DNA of 64,000 nucleotides from Pipra filicauda. Lineage: Eukaryota; Chordata; Aves; Passeriformes; Pipridae. The notes under the pieces are model-generated. The model was given only the letters and a program-made list of their open reading frames with translations. It did no database searches and was not told where the DNA came from. Below are positions 13,381-26,500 of this stretch, piece by piece. Numbering within the stretch: the first letter of the stretch is position 1; every line of letters starts with the position of its first letter. The position numbers and the translations under genes are program-made. The DNA is taken from the NCBI RefSeq assembly GCF_003945595.2, contig NW_024105087.1, positions 2,423,001 through 2,487,000 of the forward strand, in the 5' to 3' direction.

Positions 13381-15702
13381 AGACTGTGAGGAAGACAGAG
13401 TGCTTTTTTGCTGAGAGGGTGCAGTGAACTACAGGAAATTTTCACCTTTATGAGATCTAAGCACAGTTTTCAGTTGGGCTTAGAGGTAGCAGGTGCATGT
13501 GAAACCAATAAAGGAGATAACAAAGTTGTTGGTTTGTGTTGAGATGTGCAGTGCATCCATAGTGCCAAGTCCATCCTGTTAGTAGTGGCCCTAACTCTGA
13601 TGTCAGAGGAGTTATGCTTGCAGATGCCAAGACTGACTTGGGTCTGTTTACACCTATCGAACATGCCAAGAGACACCAGGTAAAGTGGAAAAATAAGGAG
13701 GAAAGAGTGACAGAAATAGTGATGAGCTGCCATAAAAAGTAGCCAAGGAAGGAGAAAAAGCTACAAATGGAGCAGTGTGCTGGAATGAGCAAGAGGGTAA
13801 TGGGCACCATTGTGGTCTGTGGTGTCAGGGTGTAGGGCATCAGCAGGTACGGCTGTGGGAGCTGTACCCAGGTAGAGGAACTCCTCTGCTGCAGTGTTGG
13901 AAAGTCTTCCCCTGAAAAGAGAAGGGCTTTTCGCGCCCGAAGTAGTTTAGTTTGCATAGCATCCCTGGGACGAGATCACTCTCCAAACAGCTGCAGAATG
14001 TGGGTTAGAATTTCTAGAAATAAAGTTCCACTAGAAAAGGAAGGAAAACAGCCCACAGCATGAGCAAGGATTAACCTAAAGACAGCATGCTTCTCATGCA
14101 GCTGCCCATCATCAGTAATGAGAGGGATTTGCCTGAAATCCTGGTCTTGACAGACACCAGCCACGAACATCTCTCTGCAACAAGATCTCTCCACTTGCTG
14201 GTCATTGTTTTGGGATATAGGTGGCCTGTAATCCACAGCATTGAGATCTTCTAAAATAGAGCAGTAGCTTCTTGTTAAATGAGCTCCAGTGGCTGGAGGC
14301 AGAGGGAGAAAAAAGGTTTATATGTTTGCCCTCCCTCCATCTAAACAGGACTTTGTAGAAAAAAATGCAGGAACCCAGCCAGGAACAGAAGATACTTCTC
14401 CTTTTCAGGGCTGCATATTTTGCTAATCCTATCTGCTTACCTTCCTTATATTGAGTGGGGCAGGATAACCTTCTGGGTGGGACAAGACATGTCCAAGAAT
14501 TATAGACTTCAGCTAGTTGTTTAATTAGTTGGGTCATCCAGTCATCTAACAGCACTGAATGAGTCACAGCAGAACTTCCACAGTAGGTTGCAGAGCACTG
14601 ATTATTATACTGTAAACAAGAACTAAGCACCATGTGTGTGATGAATGATAGAGTATTAAATGCATACCTCCGCTTAAGTCTCAGAGTTCTTTCAAGGATT
14701 GTGTTCTGAAAAAAACACCTTTGCAATGTCTACTGGAGATATTAATGCTGCATAATTTTGAGATTTCATGACTTCTACATTGTTTTATTGGAAAATAAAA
14801 CCTTCCTTCAGTCACTAATGAGAATGAAGTATTTATATTTAATAGAGTTTAAGTGGTAGTGGAGAAAAACTGTGCCTTAAATTGAGACTTCAGCTCCTAA
14901 TTGGCACTCTCAAACTGTATGAGACCATTTATATGCTGAAGAAAGTTGCTGCAGTACCTAGCCTTCCATATAACCCTCCATCTCTATTTTGTTTATGTGA
15001 ATTATAATGGAGATTTACAGGAATCTGTGGTCTGCAGAATATCTTTGTTTAAATTATAATTGCCATGTATCAGCAGGAGTTCTCCTCTGAAGAGGCCTGA
15101 ACAGCTGGTGCAAATAAATATTCTGGATGGCACTTTCTTTTCCATCTGACAAATTATTGTCCTGCTTGGGTGCCTGAAATGGGATGGAGCAAGGCAGACT
15201 GGGAGGTATTTTGTGAGGCAGCAGAAATTAGCTAGCCAATTTAGTTATCATATAACTATTTTAAAACACAAGCATTAAACCTCTTATGACTTAACTTTTT
15301 GGTGACGAGATGTGTGTTAAACAAGTTTTATACTGACAATGGCCCAACGTTTTATGTGTCTACTGGGAAAATAAATGGAAAGAGAAAAAAAAGGAGGGCT
15401 GACACAGACTCACTGCAGAGGTTACTTTTATTTCTCACTTCATGTAGCCTCTGAGGACTTTTTTAATCAATAACAGCATCCCGTTTGATCACAATATTCT
15501 CCATCCTTTTTAATATGGGAATAATAACAGATAGCTCCCCAAAAAGCGCCTGGAAAAGAAAAAGTTTGTTGAAGAGGTCAGCCTTGCATTCTGCTACACT
15601 TTCTGAATATAGGTCTCCTTCCAAATGCTTCTCAAATGGTAGCCATCTGATAAGGAAGGACATGTATGTGACTGCAAGAAACAAGTATGTACCTATATCC
15701 CA
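13381..15702. other. Non-coding stretch with two long minus-strand open frames
   Basis: Minus frames of 166 codons (13457-13957) and 174 codons (14202-14726) are open. Their translations (Leu/Ser/Thr/Pro-rich and mixed, respectively) show no domain, signal or family I recognise, and no flanking splice pattern stands out. Roughly one such frame is expected by chance in 64 kb of AT-rich DNA. I treat both as non-coding. Confidence 0.45.
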
Positions 15703-15753
15703 TGTATATTTATATATATGTATATATATGTAAATACGCATATATAGATATGT
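15703..15753. repeat. TA/TG-rich microsatellite
   Basis: Imperfect TATATG/TATA repeats interrupted by TTTA and TAAATACGCA. Probably length-variable. Confidence 0.8.
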
Positions 15754-17834
15754 CTAAATTGTAAAATAACATGATTTCTCCTTTACTTGCTGAATTTTGA
15801 TACATTAGTCTTTGTGGTGGGCTCCTTGAAAGTGAATAGTGCTAGTGCAGAGCTTCAGATAACCTTGTCTTTACCAAGTTTTCTTGTTCTCACAGTGGTC
15901 TGTTTGAAGTCTCTCATTTTACTAAGAAATTACTTCAGAGACAGGTCACGTTGGTTTTTCTTTCTTACTCACCAGTCACATGCTGCTTTACTGTAGTAAC
16001 AGGGTTAATTCACTGGAAAAAAATATAAGAGCAGAATGTTATCTATTTGAGGAAAATAAAGATTCTTTTAGGTTTGCTATACTGACTGTTAGGGCTTGCA
16101 CACCAACACTCTTGCCATGACATCTGATCCTATTTTATGCATTTGTCAGTGCTTCTCTGCAAAAGACATATTCAGCTTGAACACTGAAACTCACTGGAGA
16201 CTGCTGAAGAGTAGATTGATTAGAGCCTCAAGATAGACTTCACATGATTCATAACTCCTACAAAACAAGAAGGTTGTAGGTCTTTTAAGCCCATAATGAG
16301 GGGCTTTTCACATTTTAGATACCCTTGAGCATGGTATCAAAATGTTTCACTACCCAAAAAAAATGCTGGTGGTCAAGCTGTGATTTACAGAGGTATAACT
16401 TAAAATTTTCACTCACAGATTTGGGGTGCAAAACCATGAATTCATGCCCAAAGAACAGTTCATGCATATTTAAACAAATTTACAAGAAAATGATACTTAT
16501 ATTTTTTGACTGTCTTTATAATTTTGCCAGGGATTGATAACTTTTCGTAATCCTAATAATTAAAGATGCTAAATGTTTTCTCGAATTGAACATTATCTTC
16601 TTTACAAAAACGTTCTAGAGAGCTAAAAGATAGATCTGGGGTGGAATGCAAATGCCTAAGATTATCTGTTTATTGCTATTTTAATTGCCCAGCAAGATGC
16701 TTTATTGAATGGGTCACCTATAGGTCTTTTGTTACATATGTCAGCTCTACATAGACACATCATACACAGGAGGTGTAGAAAATTATTATAGATGTCTGTG
16801 TTAGGATCCAGAATAATTGTCTGGATCACAAGAAAGTTTTTTCTAGAAGTAAATTTTTCTTTTTGGTTTAAAGCACCTATGCGCACATTTCCCGAAAAAA
16901 AAAAAGGTGACAGAAGTAGACTAAAGCTAAAAACAAATTGCAAAGTTTTGACACTCGAAATATTATTGCATGGCAAGCTTGCCCCGTGCTAATCCCATCT
17001 CTCTAGTGCAGAAAATATGATGATGATGTAATTTGGATGAAAATCACCACACCATTTCAGATAAATTCTTAAATAGAATAGTATAGTGGAAGCAAAAATC
17101 TGGCTAAATAAAGTCCTTGGGTACATAACTAATCCCACTACAGAGAAACAGGATTGCTTGTGTGCTCCAAGATAAACATATTCTTAAATGCTACAATAAG
17201 CTGAAGCCAAAGAAAATAGGTATAGAACAGAGACAAGACAGACATGTTAGTGGAAATGCAGAATAAGAGGGAAAATCAGTGTAAGAATGTAAAAGAAAAA
17301 ATTTCAATCAGTTGACAGGGATAAGGGTGGGGAAAGAACCTGAAATTATATTCTGGGAAAGAAAATTTTAGACGTTTTTAGTTAATTCTCAGTGATTATT
17401 GTTGTGGATGAACATTCAGGTTGAGAAAGTTTTCAGCAATCAAAAGGCAGCATTTGCTGAAGATGAATTTTGCACTGGGCTTTATCAGGTTTTTCTTTGA
17501 GATATTTCATCATGCAGGTTACATTTGCCCCATCAGTGACCTGCAATACCATAGGATCTGTGAGCCCAAATAAAACAAGATGTCTCAAATAAGTAAGAAA
17601 TTGAGATCCTCCACCAAGAAAAAAAAAAAAAAGGACAAGACAAAGGCTAAGGAATGAGGCAAATTATAAATTTTATAGTAGATACGCTTGTGAATTGCAA
17701 GCTGCTATGTTCACAGAATGAAAATGATATGGATTTGTCAAGTAGCATTTCACAGGAAACACTTCCTTCAGCTTATAGTTACTACTACTAATGTGGTTTG
17801 TTCTGGTCATTACAGTTGAACCCACACGCTTCTC
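15754..17834. other. Non-coding stretch
   Basis: AT-rich, with short open frames (104 codons or fewer). An A14 tract lies at 17619-17632. No gene or family-level repeat is recognised. Confidence 0.5.
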
Positions 17835-17902
17835 TGAGCCTGATGCAAGGGTAAACCCCGCTGACTTCATCCTCATTTACACCATCAGGGAGCTGAATCA
17901 TG
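17835..17902. repeat. Ancient palindromic amniote-type repeat (family not named)
   Basis: The segment GAGCCTGATGCAAGG, then GCTGACTTCATCCTC, then TTTACACCATCAGGGAGCTG, resembles the old interspersed sequences common in bird, turtle and crocodile DNA. In those, a GAAGTCAATGG-type palindrome sits next to TTTACACCAGTG and CCTGATTC motifs. The match is from memory and diverged. I cannot assign a library name. Confidence 0.4.
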
Positions 17903-18204
17903 CAAAGAGGTACACTCACATGTGCTTCAGTGGTAAAATTGAAATTCCTGTCTCTTTTTCCAGCTGACTTCCTCTCCATCCCAGTTGTTAACTCATCTAC
18001 CAATCGCTCCTTGCAAGCAAACTCCTTCCAAGGCCGCTTTCTAAACCAGATACATTAAATGATGCCTTTGGCATTCATGAACTAGCTAGAGGACAGGTAG
18101 CAAAGCAAGAGATGGAACACTGTATGGAGAAGAAAATTCAGATTAAAATGTACCATATAGTCATGGTAGATCATTCAACCAGCTGGGCTAAATGTCAAAG
18201 TGAC

Positions 18205-18285
18205 TGACACTTAACTCATGCAAAACTCCCACAGATTGGAATAAGAGCGATGCATAAATAGTGACTTCAGGATCAAGTCTGTTCC
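18205..18285. repeat. Ancient palindromic amniote-type repeat (family not named)
   Basis: ACTCATGCAAAACTCCCAC is followed by GATGCATAAATAGTGACTTC and AGGATCAAGTC. This is the order seen in old amniote repeats: AACTCCCATTGACTTC, then a reverse-complement arm, then GGATCAGGCC. It is the best-preserved copy of this type in the window. The central palindrome has decayed. Confidence 0.5.
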
Positions 18286-20631
18286 CAGGAGCTACTGAAC
18301 ACTTCACTGCAGTCCTGGAATACGTTTGTCAGCATCCAAGAATCTGCCCCAAATTCTGGCTGTGTTTTGCAGAGCACCAGAAACTGTAAAATTCTCATTT
18401 TACCCCATTACTGAACTAAACCTTTATTTTGTTTTTCTATAAAAATATATGCAAGTTTTTAATGCTTTTAAGGATAATTTAACTGACAGAGAACAACAAA
18501 TACAAATCACTTGGGGTTTTGTGTAACAAAAAGGAAAGTATGCCAATGATATGCTCACCAAGAGGCTGAAATACTGTTGTCCAGAGGTTGATTGCACCAT
18601 TTGTAGCTATTTAATGTGCCTAAATGTACTTGTCTTCTTATTAGGAAATACTGTGAATAACTCAGGAAGTTTTTTATCCAGTACTACTCTCACCATAGTT
18701 AGTTCAGAATCAAAATCTTTTGGACTGACAAAAAGCCTCTATCATTAAAGTAAATTAAATAATTAGACACATTATGCACGTTAAAGATGATTAAATATTT
18801 GAGCACTACAGTTATGCAGTTTATATGAAGGTCATATGTAGTTGTTCGTAACTCTCCTTGACCTAATGCAACTCAAGAGTTTGGAACCTTTCCATGCTGT
18901 TTCTAGGAGGACCCTCATATAGTATTTTTCGTTTCTGCGAAACTAGAAGAGTCGTTTGCACCTTTTTTTTATATTGTCAGAATTGCTTACCCCCTTTTTC
19001 AAAACAGAAGCATCGATGAAATTAATAAACATTATCATTCTGTTCAAAGCTAAAGCAGCTTCTTGTATTTCAGGGTTGGGCAGCAACAGATTTCAACTCT
19101 TTCTGAAGTTGATTCCATCACCTACGGATCATTGTATTGTGTCGTGGAAAATGAGGAAATACAAAGATAGAAAAGGGAAAATTTTGCTCAATGTGGCAAG
19201 TACCTCTGACACGTTACTTAGATGGAGCCTGTATCTACCCCAGAATAAACTGAACTACCACATATGATTCAGAACAGAAGGCAATAGTTTTAGTAAAACC
19301 CTTTCTCCTTAGCTTCTGTGAGTGATAGAGGCAGGCGAGTTTCTCTTGTATAAACTGCAGTTACACAGTTTCAGTATCTTGCCAGTGCAACAGCATGTTC
19401 ATCGCTGCTGGCTCCAGTGGAGCGCGCAGCCTCACCAGAGCGGAGCGTGGGGCTGTGTTTAACAGGTCGCTATAATTCTCTGGTCCGTTGGTTCAACAAA
19501 TGAATGCGTGTTCATTGGTAGAAAAGTAATCTAGTTTTGTCAGAAATATCTATAGTCTGTCTTCTGCAGAACCTGCACCATTATCGCATAACCCAACGCT
19601 TTTTTCTTCTAGCAGTTTCATCTCTTCCTGTAATTTTTTTTTGGATAACACTTCCCTGCATATGCAGTGTCAGCCAACTGTACATTTTTTTAGAATCTCA
19701 AAGTATAAGCAAATGCTTCAGTGTTCACATGAACCTGGGTTATTACTTTCTTCATGAGGGGTACAGCCTACTAAGGATTTTCTTCTGCTTTTCATAATTA
19801 TTCCTTTTTGTTGGTGCTCCTTGTAAACATTTTGACAGCAGCTCTCACTTCACACCTGGACGTTTCAGGAGCAGCAACCTGACATCTCTCTCTGTCTTCA
19901 GAGAATAAAAATGTATAGTCAGTTTTCATGACCTCACACAGAATTTCACGCAGAGCTGCCCAAAAGGAATTCATCAGCTTTTGAGTTTCGTCCCAACTTA
20001 CACTGCTTCAAAGTAATTTCACCTCTGATGCCCTTTGCAGGTTTCAGTCATATTCACAAACTCCAGCTCGCCTCAGTCCCAGTCTCCCATAAGAGTGTCA
20101 GCAGGCAGGATGGAAGCCAGGGAGTGCTGATAGTGTCGCAGTTCCAGGATGGACTAGATCTCCATGTGCATCTGGAGCATAACCAGCCCTGGGCATGGGT
20201 TCTGCTATACCTGCAGCATCCTGCTGTACAGGAACCTTTGTTCCTTGTGAAAATATTTGATGACTAACTCAAAATCAGAGAGACAACAAATTAACATTTA
20301 AAGTGTATACTGAAACCAAGAAAAAAAATATTTCTGTATTAGCATCTGTTTGCTTCAAAAGCTGAGAAATGGAATTTCATGTAAAGAAGAAAATAGTTTG
20401 TTTTAATTTGAATAAACATTTTCTTTTCTGTATCTTTCTTTAAGAAAATAATCATGGCTGTAACCAACATTTTCAGTTCTCGATTGAATTTTCAGAGATT
20501 GGCTGAACATTCACGGAGAAATATTTGTTCTCCAGTCTGTAACAGAGCAGCTGTTTAGCAGAGCGCAGTGCTTTCTTTGCTAGGCCCTACAGCAGTGACG
20601 TTACTTGTTACACTAATTGTGAGGAAAAAAG
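18286..20631. other. Non-coding stretch
   Basis: No gene seen. Open frames reach 103 codons (18956-19267, +) without family signatures. About 19380-19460 is locally richer in G, C and CpG than its surroundings but is too short to call a CpG island. Confidence 0.5.
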
Positions 20632-20766
20632 AAATGGTCTTGTGGTTGAGGTGCAGAAGCCGAGCGCCTCAGTCCTCTTCTTGGCCCCACCACAAATTTC
20701 CTGCACACTCTGGGGCAAGTGACATAATCTCTCTGTGCCTACATTTCTTCCTCGCTAAAGTCTGTC
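20632..20766 (+). mobile_element. MIR-like CORE-SINE fragment
   Basis: The + strand matches the classical MIR layout from memory: a tRNA-like GTGGTTGAGGTGCAG head, a middle resembling the SINE core (CACCACAAATTTCCTGCACA), then GGGGCAAGTGACATAATCTC, CTCTGTGCCT and CATTTCTTCCTCGCTAAAG. The last part equals the familiar GGCAAGTCACTTAACCTCTC / CCTCATCTGTAAAATG tail. MIR elements are amniote-age and long inactive. A diverged copy in a bird is expected and could have been co-opted. A search with MIR and avian CORE-SINE consensi would confirm it. Confidence 0.65.
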
Positions 20767-22321
20767 TATGTTTTTATAGACATCTTTATCACTGCAGCTG
20801 GGGAAGACCTGCTCAGGGCAAGGAAAAAAATGCTCAGTTTCCTCAAGTTTTAAGCCCCCCCTTTTATTTCAGCAGAGACACTTGGAGGCATAGTGCAAAA
20901 TACTCTGCAAACCTCCAGCCAGTGGAAGCTGGAGGCTTGATCAGCAGCCCAGCTTCTTCAGTTATGCAGGGGATGTGCACTTCCACCCAACCGATGACAG
21001 AAACCGTGGTGTCAGGAAGATAAGGACAATCAATATTTCACAGCTGGTTCTTCTCTCAAATAGAGATAAAAAGAACTAGTCTTGAAAAGGTCACTGAGGC
21101 ACAAATCTGACCAATTAAATCAATTTATAGGTTGCTGTTAAAGTATTTTATATATTTAAAATCGAATATCTTTAAATGAAAAAAAATATTTTCTCAGTAC
21201 GTTCTTGAAAAGCCCCAAAACTGAGATGATGGCAAATGTAGAAGTGCAATGCAATCCAAGGTCTTAAATTTTAACTTGCACATCACGGGTTACCAAAAGG
21301 CTAAAAATGTCCCTTTTCCCTTTCCTATCCTTATGAAGTTAAATAAAAGATCACATGCAGAAGAAAACAAACTGAAATATTAAACTGAAACATTGCTTTT
21401 AGAAAAAACTCTACTTTGAAATAAGAATTAAGTATAGAAAATCACTAGAGTAACCTGTTCTAATATTTTCTGTTGTTATCATGATGATTTTCCAACTTAA
21501 GGGATTTTGATATTGCACATAATCATTAAATAAATATCCAGAGTTTTTGATCTGTAGCTGACATAAATTCTGAGTGTTGTTTGGTGATGAGTATCATTAC
21601 TTCCCAGATACTCAGTTGTCCTGAAATGACCTTGAAAAGAAGCATCACAAAAATACATTGTAGATTTTATGAGGTCAGTTTCAATTATATCCAGTCTGTT
21701 ACTTCTAACACACTTTCCTCTGAGTGCTGTATTATTTGAAAACACTGCTTTATATTTCCAGTGATATTCTCCAGTTTTTTTAATAAAATTCCTTTGATTT
21801 ATCAATAGCAAGCATAAGTCTGATTTTTGCCTTGGGAAACAATGATATTCCTGGAAGAACTACTCTAGGTAGCTAGAAAGATTAAAAACATAATTTAGTC
21901 TTATACAAACATGAAGTATGACTATAAAAACCTACCCTTCTAGATATATGATTTGTTCTTTGATCAAAATTAAAACAAAGAATGAAAACACTTAACTAAA
22001 AGGTGTACTTTTCATCTTCTACTTGCTCTTTATAGCAGAAATCCACTTATCTTGGCTTTCCATATAAGGTATTTTACATCATCTAGAATTATGTCCGTGT
22101 GTGTATAAAGGTTGTGTCAGCATTTCCATTATAAAACCATATTTTAAGGGGTTTATAACTCAGTCATAAAAACTCACTCTGCACTGAAACTTGGCATACA
22201 AAATCCCAGCCTGGAACACTTTTTTATCATGATAATTTTATAAAATAAAAGAAAGAAAAAAACCTGACATGCTTGGCTGTTATTCAGTTTTCTGAATGAC
22301 ACATGAAAAGAAGAATTTCAG
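20767..22321. other. Non-coding stretch
   Basis: No gene seen. It contains an 8-bp inverted repeat CCTCCAGC / GCTGGAGG near 20911-20936. A possible splice acceptor TTTCAG ends at 22321, with a branch-like CTGAATGAC upstream. Confidence 0.5.
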
Positions 22322-22516
22322 GTGAGGGTGAAGGACAGTGGCCGCCTGGTGACAATGTTGCTTGCTGGTGCTGAAGGAATGGGAAATGGCACAACTTCAG
22401 CCTTTTTTAATTATTCCTTGAGTAGTGCACAGGATCCTATGGAAGGTATGACCACTGACCCTCGTCCACATGTAATAATGACTGCACTGTATTCAAATTC
22501 AGCACTGTCATGTCAG
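22322..22516 (+). other. Splice-bounded open frame, weak exon candidate
   Basis: The 195 nt lie between a CAG acceptor (ending 22321) and a good donor, TGTCAG followed by GTAAGAAA at 22517. One frame is open across the whole interval (65 codons, phase 0 at both ends). The translation contains GRLVTMLLAGAEGMGNGTT and HVIMTALYSNSALSCQ and shows no known domain. The acceptor has almost no polypyrimidine tract, which argues against use. The same frame continues past the donor to a stop at 22559. I would not annotate a gene on this alone. It could be a cryptic or lncRNA exon, or chance. Confidence 0.2.
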
Positions 22517-23492
22517 GTAAGAAACACTCCCAGTCCAACATTTGGATATCACATAAAATGAGGGAGGGAGGTAGATAAAAGGTCAGGGAAAGGAGGAGTA
22601 CAAAAAAAAAAAAGGAATAAAATGTTTGCAATTAGGAGATTTGTTTAACTAAACACTTGGGAAGGTATACCTGCCCTCCAAATACACCACTAGCAAGAAG
22701 TTTCAGAAAAGAGCTCAGGTAGCAGAGGAAAGGTGGCTACAGGTAAAAGTGATACCCTTCAGAAATAACAAATCACATCCCAGAAAGGAGAAGTGCATAA
22801 ATTTTGACAAGTTAAATGTTAAACCACAGGAAGGCATGCCAATTTAGTGAGGAGCAACTTATTAAAGGAACTCATTAAAAGAATAAAAGTTAATAATAAA
22901 ACCTTTTTCAAATGTTTCAGGAGCAGGAAGTCTGTCAGAAAGTCAGTGGGGTGAATCCCGGATCTGAGAGAAGAAAAGTTCTTGGTGACAATAAAACTCT
23001 CAGAAATGTTACATGAATTATTTGTAACTTGTCTTTGTAGAATCAGTCATGCAGGCTCCCAAACCAAAGCTGAACTCTAGGAGAAATGAATTGAAGGACC
23101 TGTCTCAAACTGGATCTGTAGGAGTGTTTTTAAAATTTTGTAAAACCGAGAAGTGCTCTATTAAGAAAAATGGTACCTATTGAAAAAAAAAAACTGAAGG
23201 GACCAATTCAACTAAATTGCAAACCATAATGTGGAAATTATCACTTAAACCAACCTCTGTGTGTGCCAGCATCCCTACAAGACTGGAGGATAAACTGACC
23301 TTTGCTTTGAGCCAGTACGGAGGATCTTGTGGTCCACGTACTTATAAGTATTTTTTTCTTTAAATTATATACTTATATGTAATGCTTTGTTCCTTTTATG
23401 GGAGCTCAGTTTCTGGTGACCTAGATACTCCAGCTGCACAAGATTAGAGATACTAATACGAAAAATAGATTTTTCTTCCCTAAGTCTCCTTG
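22517..23492. other. Non-coding stretch
   Basis: Purine-rich in places, for example an A12 run near 22603-22614. No gene or repeat family recognised. Confidence 0.5.
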
Positions 23493-23537
23493 CCTAACAT
23501 CTCCTTCCGCCTAACATCTCCTTCTACCTAACATCTA
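23493..23537 (+). repeat. 17-bp tandem repeat, 2.6 copies
   Basis: Unit CCTAACATCTCCTTCCG (23493-23509) is repeated as CCTAACATCTCCTTCTA (23510-23526) and partly again (23527-23537). A degenerate copy may precede it at about 23479. A small minisatellite seed. Confidence 0.85.
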
Positions 23538-26500
23538 CTGGACTGATTGTTTTCATCAAGAAGTGGAAAAGAAGCCATTTGTTCACAATAGTATCCAAGA
23601 GATTAGTCTTACACATTCCTGCTCCCTTTGCACCACTGAGCCCTGTGGTCTGGGGAGAGCGGCCACCATGCTGAGTCGTGTTGCTGGGAGGTGGAAGTTT
23701 ATGAATGTTACTTCAAAAATCCACCACTGAGCAAAGAGACCACTTTCATGACAATATTTCTGGGTCAGAGGAGTCTGGATCCAAGACCATCTGTGTTAAA
23801 AGGGATAAATCCACTAATTAACATCCTTAATCCTTTTGAAACAAGTCCAATCTGAAGCTGACTGTGAACGTAGCCCTCAGGAGTGTCTTGCACACTGAGA
23901 TCACCCAGGGCTGCAGAGCTGTCTCCACCTCCACAGGTGCTTTTGAAGAGGACTGCTCCAGTAACAGGGCATTAGTGCTGGGCTGTGGCCTCCCCCAGCC
24001 ACTGGGCTGAGGACCGTGCCATTGACTTCCCAAGATACTCCATAGGCACTCGGTTCTAGCTCTCCAGCCCTGCTACCACATCTTTCTCCTACTGGATTAT
24101 CATCTTGGAAAGGTTGCTAGTCACAGAAGCAGACAGTTCAAAGTCCTGATGCCACGTCACTAGTGATAAAAACTTACCTTTCTTTTTGAAAAAACCCAAC
24201 ATCCTAGTTGTCTTCTTTCTTGTCCTTTAGCTTTCTTCATTGTAATACACTTAATTGCTCTCCATTGTTATAAACGACTGTTTGAAAGGTGGCAGCACTA
24301 CAGCACAATGTCACCCACACAGATAGCATCCTGCCCATTAATTGCAGTTATTGTCACTCAGTAACAGCATCGGGAAATCTCACAGCTCTTCTGTTTCTGC
24401 AGAGGAAAACAAACTTTACCTGGTTTCAAATGGTGTCCCTGCTTACTCCTGTTTCAAAGCAATTTCTTGCAATATTTGGTATTAGCTTCGAATGTTGTCT
24501 TGGTTTCTCAGTTACACACCTGCTAAAGCTTACTTCTAGTGCAAGACTGGACCTCACATCATTGATGCTTCAAGCTAGGAACCTTACCTTTTTTACTCTT
24601 TCCTACTTTTACTTTGTGAAAGACCTCATGCAACTCAGTGGTACTGAGAACAACCCATATGACTCCTTCATGAAAAAAAAGTTTGGTTTTGTGTTTTTTT
24701 TTTTCTCCCCCACATCAAAACTGTGGGCAGTGTGCAAGACAGCATGATAATAGGCTCTGCTTCCCAGATGGTCTTGGTCATGGTAATAATGCACCCACAT
24801 TCCACTCCAGTGGAGACAGAGAGACAGAAATGGGGATCACCAGCTCTTAGACCCATCTGAGCAAGTCCTGGATATTCATTGGTAATAATCTCAGTTCCTT
24901 GTTCAGTATCTCCTGAGAGACAACATCTTTTTTAATTAAGGTTCTACGTCTTCCAGTAAGAATGTTTCTGACATTTATGAAGTGGTGTTCCTCCACAAAA
25001 TTACTTTCCCAGAGTTGTCCAGTTGTTAACCCAGGTTTTCATGACCATATCTGTTGTGCACTTAGGTATGAGAAAATATATATTCCCCTCTGGTAGTGAG
25101 CAGAGAAAGTGTTCATTTTTCTACTACTGTCAATTCAGCTCTCAGGCAGACTGCATCGCTTCTTTCCATCCTTCAGGTCAGATCAATAAGATCCAAGTAC
25201 AAAACATGCTTGTGTTAGGGAAGACAAGGAGTTAAAGAAGTTGAAAATGCTGAAAACTTCTGAAAGCTTCAGTGTTGCATTTGATGTTCAACCTTACAAC
25301 ACTGCATATCATACTGCTAGCTGTGTTTTCTCTTGTCCTTAACAAGTATGTTACGAGGACAGTGCTAGACGGTGTTTTAGCAAATAGTGACACTGCACAG
25401 GTGTCACTGGAGTCATCTCTAACCTGTGCTTATCCCATTGCTGATGCTGCTTTCTTGATGACAAAAGTATATACAGTGCTCAGGTGTATTGAGAAATTCC
25501 TCTTACACAAGGTAGGGAAGCCTTGCCTGTGAGAGGATACTTCTCTAAGAAAGCTCTATCCCTCCTTTCCTCTGTACTCCCAACACTGGGTTGATTTTGG
25601 GGTGGGTTTTTTGGTGTTTCTTCCATATGCACACACACAAAATCATAACTGTGCAGAGACTCGGTTACCATTACTGCGCCTGAGAGCGCTTTGTCTAATT
25701 GTGCTGCAGCTTCTGGCTTTGTCTAAAACTCAGACTAAGCTGCATGTTCTCATTGCTGTCACAGCACTAGAACTTCCCTAGACTTTGTGGAATGTTCCTC
25801 TTTCCCTCTAGCCTTGCATCTGCCAGGCATCATGGAGGGCTTACTAGACCTGATGTCCTTCCCTGAAGTGATCTTGTAAGAAATGTGAACCTAGATGATG
25901 AATATTAAGGATTGGCAGATGATTTTTTTGGTTGCTCTGGGAAACTGAGACCAGAATCCAAACTGTGTGTTAGAGAAGAGGCTAGGGTTGGACAGGTGAA
26001 GACAAGAATTGTCATGAGCCAGGCATTGTCTGTGGATGACCTACAGCAGATAAAATAAGAGATCTAAGAGTGGGAAAATAGTAACACTAATAGGTCACCA
26101 CAATTACTAAATGCAGACTGTGAAGCTTTCCACCTCATTATGAATAAGAGGTGAGGAGAGGGCAACTGCACTCTCAAAAAGCAGTCAATGACAACCTGCA
26201 AGCAGGCGAGAGAAAGCTTCCCAGCTTCACACAGTCCGGACCCCGGGGATCCTGGCTCCTGAGCACCATAACCTGCACCTGAGAAAGCAAAGTGCTTCAA
26301 AGGTAAATATATTTAGTAAATATTTTATAGTTAATGTCTATTCAAGAGAGTTTCTCTTGATTTATACTACTTGAATTGTAGTCCTCGCTGTAGCACCGGG
26401 AATGAAAAATGTTTGATTTTCTCATTATGTAAATCTATAAAGGAAGTTCCCTTGGTTTGAAGAAGGAAAGAATCAACCAATATTGTAAATTATGTTGATT

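Noticed and set aside
13457..13957. 166-codon minus-strand open frame
   Set aside because: Composition-driven (Leu/Ser/Thr/Pro) translation without family features; a second frame is also open over the same DNA.
14202..14726. 174-codon minus-strand open frame
   Set aside because: No domain, signal or splice context; a frame this long is about what chance gives in 64 kb.
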